A stretch of 64,000 nucleotides of DNA, taken from Ophiocordyceps camponoti-saundersi (nom. inval.). Taxonomy: Eukaryota; Ascomycota; Sordariomycetes; Hypocreales; Ophiocordycipitaceae. Where the stretch lies: positions 289,534 through 353,533 of the forward strand of contig PDHQ01000016.1 in assembly GCA_003339415.1 (NCBI GenBank), given 5' to 3'. Under the pieces are notes generated by a model that was not told the origin of the DNA, did not search any database, and was given only the letters and a program-made list of their open reading frames with translations. Positions 44,285-55,103 of the stretch are shown piece after piece; position 1 is the first letter of the stretch, and each line of letters begins with the position of its first letter. Made by a program: the position numbers and the translations under genes.

Positions 44285-44797
44285 GACGCTGTGTGCTGTG
44301 TCGCCTTACCGCTGTGTCCTCGACTTTGACTCGTCCCTCTTTCTACGTGAAAAGCCCTGATTTGCGACTGTGAAGATTTGCGTGCCACGTTTGGAGGCGC
44401 GGTAAATCGCCAGCGTCTTGCCAGGACAGCAGCAGACTACAACGAGGTTGCTGCGTCTTAGAATCACCTCGGCCTGGCGGGTTCATGGCATTTTGCAGTC
44501 CAGCAGAGGAATCCGAGCATGAAAAGATGTCTGTAGGGATAGCCACAAGTTCATCACGTGTTAGACATGGAAAGCTCCTTGCAGTGAAAGACAAACAAGT
44601 GTTTCGATTCTGGTTCAAAAGCTTCAATAAAGGCCGGTTGAAAAAGAACTATTATAGCTCTGGAAACACAAATCTCCTGCCATTCTGCTCTACTCTACTT
44701 GCAGAACATCTAGGCAGCCTGGGCAAGCAATACTCTTTTTACTCAGATACACTCCTCGGCTTTCCGCAGACTCCAAAGAGATATGAAAGTCATTGCT
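44285..44797. other. Intergenic stretch between convergent MRP49 and SEC31
   Basis: 513 bp of 3' flanks. A frame at 44485-44934 overlaps the end of SEC31 in antisense and has no motif. Confidence 0.5.
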
Positions 44798-47700
44798 CTA
44801 TGGCGTCGCCTTGCTCATGGCAATCAGTCGTTTCACTCCAACCTGCAGTCGATGTCAGCAAACCTAGTTCGATCCGATGGGTTACATTCATTCTTACCAT
44901 CCAGTTGCCGCACTCGTCCGTCTTGTCGCGCTGAATCTCCACTTGGAGCTTCTGCGCCGTAGTGTAGTCTCTCGACTGAATTGCCGCAGCCAGCTGCGAG
45001 AGCTGCTCTATGGTGGCAGGCTGCACAAGCTCCTCATTGTTCAAGTGGTCAAACAGGAGATTTAGCCGCTTCTCCGTATCCTTGACCTGGGGCGCAAACG
45101 TCGCCGGCGCCTTGGAAGCAACCCGCTGCATGTCCTGGCCAAGCACCTCGACCATCTGCTGAGCACTCGCGGGTATGTGCGATCGGTCACCTGGTGGATG
45201 CTTTGCTTTAGGAGGTGCAGCGGCTGCTACGGGAGGCGGGGGCGTAGGTGCCGCACCCCTCATAGGAGGCGGTCCCTGAATCGAGCTTGGCGGTTGCACA
45301 GGCGGCGCCGTGGCGTATGGGGACGGGGCATAGTGGGCGGGAGTGCCAGCCTGTGGCGGAGGCGGCCCGTATGGATTTGCTGGAGGAGGCCGACCGCCCA
45401 CCCCCGGCGGAGGGGGCATAGAAGTGGCCGCGGGGGGACCGAGAGGCTGCTGCGGTGACGGCGCGGGCGTGTATCTGTTTGACGGTGCAGGGCCGGGCGG
45501 CGGGGCGTTGTAAGGTGACGCCGTTCGCGGCACCATTTGGGGCATCTGGTGCGGTACTGCACCAGCCTGCGGAGGAGGCGGAGCGTACTGGCTGGCGGCG
45601 GTTGAAGAAGGCCGCGGTGGAGGGACCTGCATGGTCTGAGGCGGTCCAGCAAGCGGCGACTGAACACGAGGCGGCGCAGAGCCTTTCGGAGGCGGAGCCG
45701 GAGGGCCCCTTTGCTGTCCGTAAGCTCCGGGAGGGGGAGGACCGGACGGGCTTTGCTGGCCGGGGAAAGGGGAGGTGATTGGTGCCGTGGTTGGCGTCGA
45801 TCGTCGTGGCACCGCTTTGGTCACCATCGGCACGTCGTTCCAATTCTCCATCTTCTTGGCTTGAGACGGGGGCGGTTGCGAAGGTGTCGAGTTCCGCGGA
45901 GGAGCACCCATCGGTGGGGCGCCCATTGGAGGAGCCGGTGTGAAGCCGCCGCCGCCCATGTACCCAGCCTGGGCCGGTGGCTGATAACCCTGGGGTTGGT
46001 ACGGATTCTGAGGCGCCATGTACTGCTGCGGCTGTGGAATTGTTGCCTGCTGTCGAGGCATGCCTCCAAACGAGTTCATCGGCGAAGCGACGGCAGGGGG
46101 CTGAGCGGGCTGGTAGCCCAACGATGACTGAGCTCTGGCCGTCACGGGGTTGGTGGACGCCGGCTGCCGAGTGGCGGATGTCTGGGCGGTGGGCTTCTGA
46201 GTAGCCATCCTCACGCGACCCCTGGCGATGTCGGCGGCGGGATAGTTCGACGGCAGTAGATCGAGATATTTCTGCGCCACCTCCAGTTGCCCGTGTCCGG
46301 CAAGGATGTCAGCGTATTCGGTATACTTGTTGTAAAGCGTCGCCAATTTCCAGCCCGAGGTCTGATCCTTTTCCGTATCCTGGAATTTGGTAACGTGGCG
46401 AAAGATCGTCACCTTCTCTATGAAGTTCTGCAACGATCGGGCATGTACTGAAAATGTCGAATCCTCAGACGCATCTTTCATGCCCGCCTGATCTGCCTCC
46501 TCGAGCTCAGCAACCCAGATGTCAACAACCTTTTCGAGATTGGAGCCGACGAGATAGCAGAAAGATGCGTCTTTCCGCTGACCTTGTTCGCTGATCCTGT
46601 CCCCCAGGGCCTCGCAGAGATCGGGGAACTCGATGGGGTCGGAAAAAGTGCAAAGGATTGCCATAGTCTCCTTCCAGTGTTCCAGATCCGCGTTGTACAC
46701 GACATCCCAGAGATTCTTTCCAATGACGGAGCCGAGAAGTCGCATGTAGCTCGGCATGCCGCTCTTCTGGGCAAGATATGCGGACTGAACCTTGTCCACG
46801 AGCGACTGACCGCCGCAGTTAGCGATCAAAAACGCATCCGCTATGCGCTCCTCGGCGAGGCATATATCGGTCGCCTTCGCAAAGTCTCCCAACATCAACG
46901 CCTTGGTGATGTCCTTCTCGACCGATGTGTCGCTGTCGCTGAACAGGTGGAAAGGGTTGTCCGTTTTAACACCCTTGGTCGAAGTTACTTGGGAAAGAAA
47001 ATCGTCTCCGTCCGCGTCGCCGTCACCGCTGCCGAAGAAGTCGGAAACTTCCTTCTTGGCGCCCTCGCCCTCATCGTCCGGTTTAGCTGATTTGTTTTCT
47101 CCAGCGTCGTTGGTCGACTCCTTGCGGTCTCCGTTCGCAAGCTTGTCGTTCGTGAATCCAAGATGTTCCACAATCTTGCCACGGGGGTTATCTCCGACGA
47201 GTGTTTGCATGACCTTCCAGTCTGCTCTTTGCTCATCAGTTTTGGCTTCCTGCATGCGCTGCTCGCAGATGGATACCAAGTCACCGGACGCGAGCGCCTC
47301 CTGGAATTTTTCGGTGGCCGAAGAGACATCGGAATCGGCAGAGAAGTGGGAGATGATGAGTTTCGAAGTCCTCTTCTGCCCAGGTTGAGAAGGGGATGCC
47401 ATGAAGACGACAATCTTGCCTCCGAAGCCAAAGGATGCGCCGACCGGTCGCTGAAACCAGGTGGGTGCTTTGCTCAGCGACCAAGAAGCCCCTTGAGGTT
47501 GGGTCTGGGCAGCACTGAAAAAATCTTCACCATCCAGGTTCTTCCCCGATGCGTTCTGGGACGTATCGGGATTGGTGTTCTGTAGCGTCTGAATGGTAAT
47601 TTTGCCGTCAAAGCTTGCCGTGGCCGACAGATTGGGGTTGTGGGGATTGAAGCGCGTCTCGAAAGTCCAGTTCGTCATCTCTGGCAGCTCGCCATAGCGC

Positions 47701-48619
47701 TCGCCCGTTTGAGGGTTCCAGATCAAGGTGCGGTTGTCTTTGCCGGACGATAACAGGAGGTCACTGTCCTGATGACACCAAGACAAAGAGAGGATGCCCT
47801 GCTCATGACCTTGGAGCGTCTTCTCTGGGGCGTTGGAGTTGCGCAAGTCCCACAATAGAATGACGGGCGTGTTGTCGTCAGGGGTAGCGGTCAGGAGTTT
47901 TGTCGAGTTATTGGGATCCCAGGCGATGGCGCTAACGGGCTTCCGGCTGTTATTGAGGGTCAGGGAGGCCTTTTTGGTCTTCAGATCCCACACGGTGACG
48001 AAGCCTCCCGTACCGCCTGTAGCGAGAATATGTGACACCATGCGGTTCCATGCTAGACATTCAATGTCGTCGGAGCGCGCGGCTGCATTGCCCAGCCGAA
48101 ACGGGTTGGAGATGTCGTTGATATCGTAGATGAAAAGCTCGCCCTTGGCACCAGCAGTGGCCAGGACGTGAGGCTTCAACGGATTGAATTGCAGAGCCTT
48201 GATCGGGCCAGTGTGCTTGTTGGTCTGCGAGATGGACGCATCTGAAGCCCCCGCCTCCAGCTTGGCCGCATCCCACAGCTCAAGTATGCCGCTCTCAAGG
48301 GCACCGGCGATGACGCCCCTTGGATGTTCCGAGTCGGGGGGGCCCCAGGCGATGTCGTAAAATCTGAGCTGTGTTAGCCAAAGACTTCTGACGGATGGGT
48401 TCGACCGTACTTGGACTCGGTGGTGATGCTAATGACGGGCTGGAGCTCAATGCCCTGCTGCTGATCGTCCAGAGCCAAGTCCCACAACTCAAGCTTGCTC
48501 TCATCAGAGAAGTCGGCATCTACGGCGCCGGCACGTGTGCCCGTCGCCAGGAGAGGCTTCCCTGAGCCCGGCGACCAGGCAAAGGTGGCCGTTCGTGGCA
48601 CTTCGCGAAGGCGCACCAT
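44798..48619 (-). CDS. sec31: COPII coat outer-shell protein SEC31
   Basis: Three exons, complement of 48619-48411, 48363-44898 and 44842-44798, 1239 residues. Exon 1 encodes [20 protein letters not shown]. Joining it gives FYDIAWGPP and the N-terminal WD40 propeller ([43 protein letters not shown]). About 400-700 is the helical ACE1 domain that forms the cage edges. About 730-1110 is a long Pro/Gly/Gln-rich linker that binds Sec23. The C-terminal helical domain ends in a 15-codon last exon reading [14 protein letters not shown], the conserved Sec31 ending; reading through the intron would give a spurious tail. The protein cross-links Sec13/31 cages on ER-derived vesicles. Start codons of SEC31 and the RRM gene lie 359 bp apart. 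Confidence 0.95.
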
Positions 48620-48978
48620 GATAGAAAGGGTATTTGAGGAAAAGAGGCTAAATGCCTCAGACAGCGACCGACAGAGGAGAGGGCACAAGTTAGGAAATTG
48701 CGATGATGATGATGATGATGATAAAGGGTCCCAGGTGCCGGTCAGAGAGAGCCGGTAGAGGCCAGGCGTAGACACTGTATGATGCCAGATTGCAACCTCT
48801 TGACTGGGCCTCGGAGCTCCTCTCACTTGATTATCTCCGCGCCACAGACCAGCCACTAGTGGGAAAGGGAAAAACGGGGCTAAAAGTCACCGTACCACGT
48901 GACTATGTGGCGCACCTTGCGACTCCTCGTCTCTGAGCCAGCCTTTCCAAGTTACATGTCTTAGCAGGCGTTGCCATC
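48620..48978. promoter_or_regulatory. Divergent promoter SEC31 / RRM gene
   Basis: 359 bp between start codons, with a (GAT)6-7 run at about 48703-48723 close to SEC31. Confidence 0.45.
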
Positions 48979-49493
48979 ATGACGGAGGCCACTCGCTGGA
49001 AGGCAACGGTGTTTGTCGGAGGACTGTCCCAGGTCGTCACCAGCAACCACATTTTTGATGCCTTCATCCCTTTCGGCGAGATAGTCGAAGTTCAGCTACC
49101 GAAGCCGACTGGCGGGGACTCAACCGACTCACACCGCGGCTTTGCATATGTCGAATTCGAAGACAGCGCGGATGCCGAAGAGGCTATCAACAACATGCAC
49201 CTATCCGAGCTATTCGGGAGGATACTCAAGGTATCCCGCGCGAAGCCCCCAAAGAGCGCCGACGAGGGGCTGGGCAGCAAAAAGGCCTTGTGGGAACAGG
49301 TAAGAGCCCCCCGTTCGCCGCGGTTGAGACGCAGGCTGACAGGTACGGCACGTAGGAGAGCTGGCTGGCAGAGAATGCAGGCGAGAAGAAAGATGGCCCG
49401 TCAGCTGCACAGGTTACGATGATAGAAGACATGAGCGCAGACCCCATGCAGGGTCTTGAGGGACTGGACGTCGCCGGGCCCAAACCTGCATAA
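48979..49493 (+). CDS. RRM protein, Cyp33/PPIE N-terminal-like
   Basis: Two exons, 48979-49299 and 49356-49493, 152 residues. The 56-nt intron has donor GTAAGA and branch CTGAC. The RRM spans about residues 9-90: RNP2 TVFVGGLS and RNP1 RGFAYVEFED, with the AEEAINNMHLSELFGRILKVSRAKP segment that matches the RNA-binding domain of the nuclear cyclophilin Cyp33/PPIE. No cyclophilin domain follows; exon 2 gives a short acidic tail (ENAGEKKDGP) and ends. In many fungi this domain occurs as a free-standing protein, probably with a spliceosome role. The longer unspliced frame to 49422 is rejected because the splice restores an acidic tail with a clean stop. Confidence 0.85.
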
Positions 49494-49734
49494 GACTTAA
49501 TCAATCAATACCTCCAATTTGCTCTTGTCTGGGGCTTTTCATAGCGGTGGTGTTATAGGTGTAAGGCAATACACAACAGGAGTGCGGTTTGTCTCCCCGA
49601 GTCAAAAAAAATACCAGGATAGAACAGAAAGCAGTAAAAGTCTTGTCACATCTCGATTGATGTTTGGCAAACTCATTACTTTTCCTTCTGAGATTTACAA
49701 GTCCTCGTCCCTAAGACGAGGAAAATGTGCAAAC

Positions 49735-50200
49735 TTAATGATTTCCGTCACGGGGCCCCGTCCTAGTTAGTCGAAGATTCCTGTCTGTCACCAACTTCCT
49801 CACGATGGAGTAACCAGCAGCGAAAATGGCGGCTCCGACAACGACAGCTAGCCAGGATTAGCATTACGCCTATTATTGGTGCCCGGAGCAGGTAGGAGAT
49901 GGTATACCAAGCGGTATCAGTTCGAGCGGAATCCCCTTTAGCTTGCGCAGCCGCTGGGAGACGGTGTGGCCTATTATTCGGTATCAGCGTCGTCTCTTGA
50001 TGAGGTTTGAGAGCTTCCTGCTACATACCGGCCTGTTCCTCATTCTAGGTATCGTAATATCGATGCGTCAGCTCCAGCACAATCGAGCGTCTGCTTTTTC
50101 TTCTCAGACTCACGGGAAGTGGTCGCATCACCCGGGGCGACTGACGAAACATAATCCGCTGTGTTGGTCGGAACATCCTCAAGGCAGCTGTAGAGCGCAT
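49735..50200 (-). CDS. MLRQ/B12D-like mitochondrial inner-membrane subunit (NDUFA4 family)
   Basis: Four small exons, complement of 50200-50114, 50044-50029, 49970-49908 and 49847-49735, 92 residues. The gene is too fragmented to appear as one long frame. Exon 1 is a mitochondrial leader (MRSTAALRMFRPTQRIMFRQ). Exon 2 is 16 nt. Exon 3 gives GHTVSQRLRKLKGIPLELIP, and exon 4 a membrane span VVVGAAIFAAGYSIVRKLV followed by RLTRTGP. All four junctions are in phase with GTGAGT, GTATGT and GTATAC donors. The layout is that of the small one-span respiratory-chain subunits of the NDUFA4/B12D family. It is divergent from COX12 (341 bp), which fits a respiratory role. Confidence 0.85.
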
Positions 50201-50541
50201 TGTGAAAGTACGTAGAAGCTCAGACGTAGGTGATAATGACAGGCAGTTGAACCGTAGCGGCGCGGAAGAAGAGCAGCTTGAGTCGGAAATTCGAAGCCCG
50301 CGGCGCGACCCACCCTGGCTGGCGTGGGGCAGCTAGGTAGCTTGTTTCGGCCTGAGGCATCCATTCCCTCCCCCCCCCCTCCCGGCCGCCAGTGGTATCT
50401 GAGAACCTTCGACGTCAACCCCCCAACGATCCGCCCTTACAGTACTCACCTGTACAGGCTGTATCTACCTACATACACACATACGCGCTCGAAGCCATCC
50501 ATTGCGTACCGCAAAACCCGCCTCTCTCACCGACTTGGAAA
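50201..50541. promoter_or_regulatory. Divergent promoter of two respiratory genes
   Basis: 341 bp between the start codons of the MLRQ-like gene and COX12. Contains a C-run near 50371-50381. Co-regulation is likely; no named site is recognised. Confidence 0.45.
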
Positions 50542-51055
50542 ATGTCCGACGACGATGGCTCTGAGCTCGTCACGAAGCCCTTCAAGTTTGTGACAGGTGA
50601 AAACCCCTCCCGTCACCCAAACTAGCTGAACCCGAGGCTAACGGATAGGATCACAGTCGGTAAGTCATCGTCTGGCAGAGCGTTGAGCTCCGACACGAAC
50701 CTACGATTGCGCCCCTGGAAACCTTCTGATGTCGACCTGCTTCAGGCACCGATGCCCGCTTTCCGAACATGAACCAGACCAAGCACTGCTGGCAAAACTA
50801 CGTCGACTACCACAAGTGCATTATTGCTAAGGGAGAGGACTTCAAGCCCTGCCACCAGGTATGATCGGCACTGAGGAGCTGGAAACCGGTTCTAAATTAT
50901 CCTCTAGTTCTGGCTCGCCTACCGATCGATGTGCCCTTCGAGCTGGTACGAAAGATGGGATGCCCAGCGAGGTAAGCACACTGGGTGGCCACATCAACCT
51001 AGGCTGACTCGTTTTGATAGAGGGAGGAAATTTTCCCGTGAAGCTGGATTCCTGA
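50542..51055 (+). CDS. cox12: Cytochrome c oxidase subunit VIb (COX12)
   Basis: Exons 50542-50596, a possible 3-nt exon 50657-50659, then 50746-50858, 50908-50971 and 51021-51055; 89 residues with the micro-exon or 88 without. Exon 1 reads [18 protein letters not shown]. Exon 3 gives [21 protein letters not shown]; the cysteines form the CX9C/CX10C pair ([12 protein letters not shown] and [12 protein letters not shown]) that folds through the Mia40 pathway in the intermembrane space. The end reads [10 protein letters not shown]. The protein bridges the two halves of the complex IV dimer. In the first intron a full donor/branch/acceptor set occurs twice around the TCG triplet, hence the micro-exon question; either way the frame is kept. 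Confidence 0.93.
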
Positions 51056-51460
51056 GTACTTGCTGTCGGGATCATTCAGAACGCGCTATAGGGATTCTCT
51101 AGAGTGCACGTTGCTGAATGAGAAGCCACCGATGTGGGATCCGCACTTCTCCTAAAGGATATGCGAAGTAAGCTCTTGGCATAGATATCACTTCAACGAG
51201 TGTCACGGAAAATCCTATCGCGCACCGATATCTTTTGGGTCAGGCACGCAATGGCGCCGCTCATGGACGATGTAAATACGAGCCCGGGCAAGCCAGGCAT
51301 GCATGGGTTTGCGTGTGTGTCATTCCATTCGCTAGAAGCTGCGGGTATCGTGAAGTAAGCAGCAAGTAAAAAACATGAATGTCCAGCCGTAACTCCAGTA
51401 AACCACCAACACAAAATATTGCCCGAGAAATAACCGCCAAAACGTCCCGATCCAGACTAA
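51056..51460. other. Intergenic stretch between convergent COX12 and SDE2
   Basis: 405 bp of shared 3' flank; no coding frame or repeat of note. Confidence 0.5.
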
Positions 51461-52312
51461 TCACTGTGGTTTGGCCGATTCTGTGTCATCTTCAGAGCTC
51501 ATGAATTCGTCGTCTTCCTCAAACCCGAAAAATGTCCTCGTTTTGCTTTTTCCCGTATCTTCCGATTCCGATGTAGGTGGCGAATCTTCGGAGCTGACTT
51601 TTTCTGCTTCGTCGGAGCCGGCTTGGCTGCTGTTACTGTGATCCGTGTGTGTAGATTTGTTAGAATGGCTGATAAGATTGTCCTTGTATTTGCCGTCTCT
51701 CATTGCGGCGAGCACGGCATCGCGAGTCCTCTCGTTGCTCTCCTCCTTTGCCTCGACCCATTTGCCGTCGAGCCGACCGGTACCGCCCGATCGAATTTCG
51801 GCCTCTTTCCTCTCGGAAGCCTCGACAACCTCCTCCCATCTCTTCCGGCGCTTGTCCTTTTCCTTCTTTTCCATCGCTGGTTTGATAGCGAGATACTCAG
51901 CCAAGGCCTTGGCTTCGTTGACGGTTCGCAGCCTTCGGCCGCCCAGGGTTCGGCTTGATCCATGATCCTCTTGATTGCGGTTCTTCCGGGACGACATACG
52001 ACCACCAGCAGCTCGGAGCTGAGATCCGAATCCTCCCTTGCCGCCACATAGCGGAACACCAAGGCGCAGGGAAAGAAAGTCATCGTCCGCCGCTGAAAGA
52101 TATGTAGACAATGGCGTTTCAGAGCGATCTGGTAGTTGCTTGTTGGATAGAGTGGTGATGATGAGTCTGATGTCGCCCTGCGGCAGTTTTTCATCGAGGG
52201 CCTGGCGCAGTTGAGTGATAGTCGTCGTCCGCGGCACGGGTAGGATGATTGTAGATGGCAGGCTCAGACCCGGAAAAGTCGAGACCAGAACGTTAAGGTG
52301 TTTCGGAGCCAT
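51461..52312 (-). CDS. sde2: SDE2-like splicing/genome-stability protein with ubiquitin fold
   Basis: The ATG at 52312 gives 283 residues in one exon; the frame extends 30 codons above it without an ATG. Residues 1-91 form a ubiquitin-like fold ending in the conserved processing site [20 protein letters not shown]: cleavage after Gly91 frees the Lys92 N-terminus. Next comes the [27 protein letters not shown] segment, a charged helical region ([18 protein letters not shown]), then an acidic Ser-rich tail ending in [14 protein letters not shown]. In fission yeast processed Sde2 joins the spliceosome and promotes removal of particular introns. The start codon lies 445 bp from that of RPS10. Confidence 0.9.
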   Translation of the reverse strand: MAPKHLNVLVSTFPGLSLPSTIILPVPRTTTITQLRQALDEKLPQGDIRLIITTLSNKQLPDRSETPLSTYLSAADDDFLSLRLGVPLCGGKGGFGSQLRAAGGRMSSRKNRNQEDHGSSRTLGGRRLRTVNEAKALAEYLAIKPAMEKKEKDKRRKRWEEVVEASERKEAEIRSGGTGRLDGKWVEAKEESNERTRDAVLAAMRDGKYKDNLISHSNKSTHTDHSNSSQAGSDEAEKVSSEDSPPTSESEDTGKSKTRTFFGFEEDDEFMSSEDDTESAKPQ

Positions 52313-52757
52313 TTCGAAAGGGTTATTTGCTTCACGAGTTCGTTCGATAAAGAGGGCAAGATGACCGTATTGGGTAGAGTGTCGGGTTTCTGAGCCTTGC
52401 ACAAACTGTTTCGTCGAGATTCCGTGGAGCCAGAGGATGCGGAACGATAGATGAGAGACTGGCGTGCGTGGAGAGTGTAGGTTCTCGTCTCTTCGTAGAC
52501 AGGTGTGCTGGCTTCTGTCAAAATTTCGATTGATGAAGTTGATGAATTGTGTGAGTTTGAGGAGAGCAGAAGCGATGACTGAAATGCTAACTTATTCATC
52601 GACCGGTCACGTGATAGTACACAGCCACTAATAGCGCCACTCACCAGCCACCCCACGCGCTAGCTTAATTCTTGGTAGGGCTTCTGCCCACAAAATTTCC
52701 ACCGTCATTCGAAAAACTGCCATCTTCAGCATCGACCTGTGCCGCGAAATCGTCACG
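52313..52757. promoter_or_regulatory. Divergent promoter SDE2 / RPS10
   Basis: 445 bp separating the two start codons. No coding content; frames here run antisense into SDE2. Confidence 0.4.
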
Positions 52758-53384
52758 ATGTTGATTCCCAAGGCAGACCGAAAGAAGATCCACGAGGTAC
52801 TTGGATGACTTTGGGCAGGCTCGATAAACGGCAACTGACGCAATGCCAGTATCTCTTTCGCGAGGGCGTTCTCGTAGCCCAGAAGGACTTTAACCTACCG
52901 AAGCACCCCGACATCGACACGAAGAACCTCTTTGTCATTAAGGCTTGCCAGTCTCTCAATTCTCGCGGATATGTCAAGACGCAGTTCTCATGGCAGTACT
53001 ATTACTACACCCTGACCCCCGAGGGCCTCGACTACCTGCGTGAATGGCTTCACCTCCCCGCTGAGATCGTCCCCGCCACGCACATTAAGCAGCAGCGGTC
53101 GCATGCTCCGCCTCGTGGCATGCTTGGCGAGGGAGAACGTGAGCGCAGGCCGTTTGGCCGTGGCCGTGGCGACCGTGGCGACCGTGGCGACCGCGAAGGT
53201 GGATACCGGAGACGGGATGCTGGGGATGGCAAGGAAGGCGGCGCTCCGGGGGAGTTCGCCCCTCAATTGTGAGCAGCCCTCTACTCCTGTTTCTCACAGG
53301 TGGCGAAGAAATGTGAAGATGTCACTAACGTCCTGTGTTAGCCGTGGTGGCTTTGGCCGCGCTCGGGGAGCACCCCCTTCCTAA
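52758..53384 (+). CDS. rps10: 40S ribosomal protein S10 (eS10)
   Basis: Three exons, 52758-52796, 52850-53268 and 53342-53384, 166 residues. Exon 1 encodes MLIPKADRKKIHE. Exon 2 has YLFREGVLVAQKDFNLPKHP, GYVKTQFSWQYYYYTLTPEG and the winged-helix end YLREWLHLPAEIVPATH. The tail is Arg/Gly-rich with three near-identical RGD units and finishes in exon 3 as RGGFGRARGAPPS. Introns have donors GTACTT and GTGAGC; branch CTGAC in the first. Full family length. It sits at the head of the small subunit near the mRNA path. Confidence 0.96.
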
Positions 53385-54618
53385 CCGTCTCCATAGCTCG
53401 GGCTATCACATTGAGATGCATGGCGAGTGTCAAAGAATAGGCAATAAGAACGTCTATTCGTGATAGGGACTCAGTGAGGGAAGTTTACGTGGAGTTCTGC
53501 GGTTTAGATCCTCGGAAATGATTTGCGCGAGGACCGACTGTTTGTGATGGAGAGATAATTTTCATCACGAATCTTTCCAATCCGGCGGTGGAATCTGTTG
53601 TCTCTTATCCTGTGACAAATCGAGATGATCGATTGTCATGACCTGCAAGCGGAAGTGCCTAGGCCGCTGCGCAGGGCCGTGGCTTGTAGATGAGTGAGGC
53701 TTTCGCGGGCACAGCCAACATCCAACCGGACGAAGTGTATTGATGGACTCACGGAGAGAGCATTTACTCTGTGACACAGAGCAGATTTATAGCATCAAAG
53801 CGGAAGGGCACCTCGGTAGGGAAGCTATGTCAACACGATGGGTCCTTCTAGGGCTCTACATTCGTGCATGCGTGTAATCGTACGCTGATAGTCACTCCTT
53901 CAGACCAACGACCAGGTTGCGAGATGGGCTTTGGCTGGCGTGAGTCGATGCGGGATTGCTGCTGGTACTATCAAGCAGATGGTAAGTAGGCTGGTAGCTT
54001 GTGGTCCAACGGCACGGCACGGCACGATACGTGTTGAACCGAGCCGTGGGCCGTTGAACACCCAGTCGGGTGATAGACGACGGTTTCCTGTTGGCGCAGA
54101 CCGCGACGGAAAAAGAGGACTGTCTTGACTAACTACATACATACATACATAGGTAGGTAGTTGCCAAACCTGCTGTGACGGAGCTCAACTACCTCCACTG
54201 ATCAAGGTGATTAGTGATCAGAGCGTCGCACTCATGGGAGAGTTTTTTAATGATAGGATGGGGCTGGTAATGGCTAACGCGTGTGTATGTATGTTTATAT
54301 GTTTGTATGTAGAGCCTTTTCGTCGGTTGGCAAGGAGGTGTGTATGTAGGTAGGTAGGTATGTATGTATGTATGTGCATGTCCGTACATAGTATGTACAT
54401 ACCTAGGTACTGATTGAAGGAATGAATGAAACAGAAGCACCGGATGGGGAAGAGACCCAATCGTCCTTCACAATCTTGCGCGGGGCCATCACATCGTCAC
54501 GAGTACATCAGCGGGCCCACGGATGTTAGGTTCGGGCCACTGGGCACGGAGTAGAAATATCGCCCTCGATCCGCCGGGAGTGGACCGATGCCGCTTCTCA
54601 ATAACTCACTCTTCTTCA
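53385..54618. other. Intergenic region with TACA/GTAG tandem repeats
   Basis: About 1.2 kb without genes. It holds (TACA)n/(TAGG)n at about 54132-54160 and a patchy (GTAT)n/(GTAG)n tract at about 54280-54405. Confidence 0.55.
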
Positions 54619-54627
54619 CCAAAGCAA
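54619..54627 (+). repeat. Target-site duplication, left copy
   Basis: CCAAAGCAA directly abuts the left terminal inverted repeat; an identical copy follows the right one at 55071-55079. Confidence 0.85.
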
Positions 54628-55070
54628 GAGTATTCATATTTGCCACGGCACCTATTCCTATTAGACACGACATTCCCAGATTTAGGGATACGTACCTAAT
54701 TACTAAGGCATTTTTCGGGCCGCCCCACTACGCGATATAATGCTAGTACAAGATAGAACGTCACTCGTAGTCCGTAAGTACTTATCTTCTTACTCACCTA
54801 CGCGCGCGCGCTTTGCGTTTTTTACCTAGTAAAAACGGCAGAAATAGGTAGAGGTAGCCTAGGAAGGTATAGGAAGCTAAGGTAGGTAAAAAAGAATAAA
54901 GGCGGGCAGAGGTAGGTAGAAAAGATAGATACCTATAGATTACTAGTAACTTTAGATTTCCTACGACTTTATACCGGGTAAGAAAAAGATCTTACTAATT
55001 AGGTACGTACCGCTTATTTTAGTGATATCGTGTCTAATAGGAATAGGTGCCGTGGCAAATATGAATACTC
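54628..55070. mobile_element. 443-bp MITE, Mutator-like by 9-bp target duplication
   Basis: Perfect 43-bp terminal inverted repeats (54628-54670 and 55028-55070, starting GAGTATTCATATTTGCC) are followed inward by a weaker inverted match (ACGTACCTAATTA.TAAG near 54690-54706 and its complement near 54992-55008). Both ends are flanked by the same 9 bp, CCAAAGCAA. There is no coding frame inside; the interior is AT-rich with many AGGTAG units. Nine-bp duplications are typical of Mutator-like elements. Perfect ends and duplication point to a recent insertion. Confidence 0.88.
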
Positions 55071-55079
55071 CCAAAGCAA
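55071..55079 (+). repeat. Target-site duplication, right copy
   Basis: CCAAAGCAA, identical to 54619-54627 and directly adjoining the right terminal inverted repeat. It lies 24 bp before the dehydrogenase start codon. Confidence 0.85.
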
Positions 55080-55103
55080 TTCGCAACAGCAGGCAGATTC
55101 ATC

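Noticed and set aside
44790..44897. SEC31 tail read through without splicing
   Set aside because: A GTAAGA donor, CTGAC branch and CAG acceptor give the conserved [14 protein letters not shown] ending, so the unspliced tail is intron.
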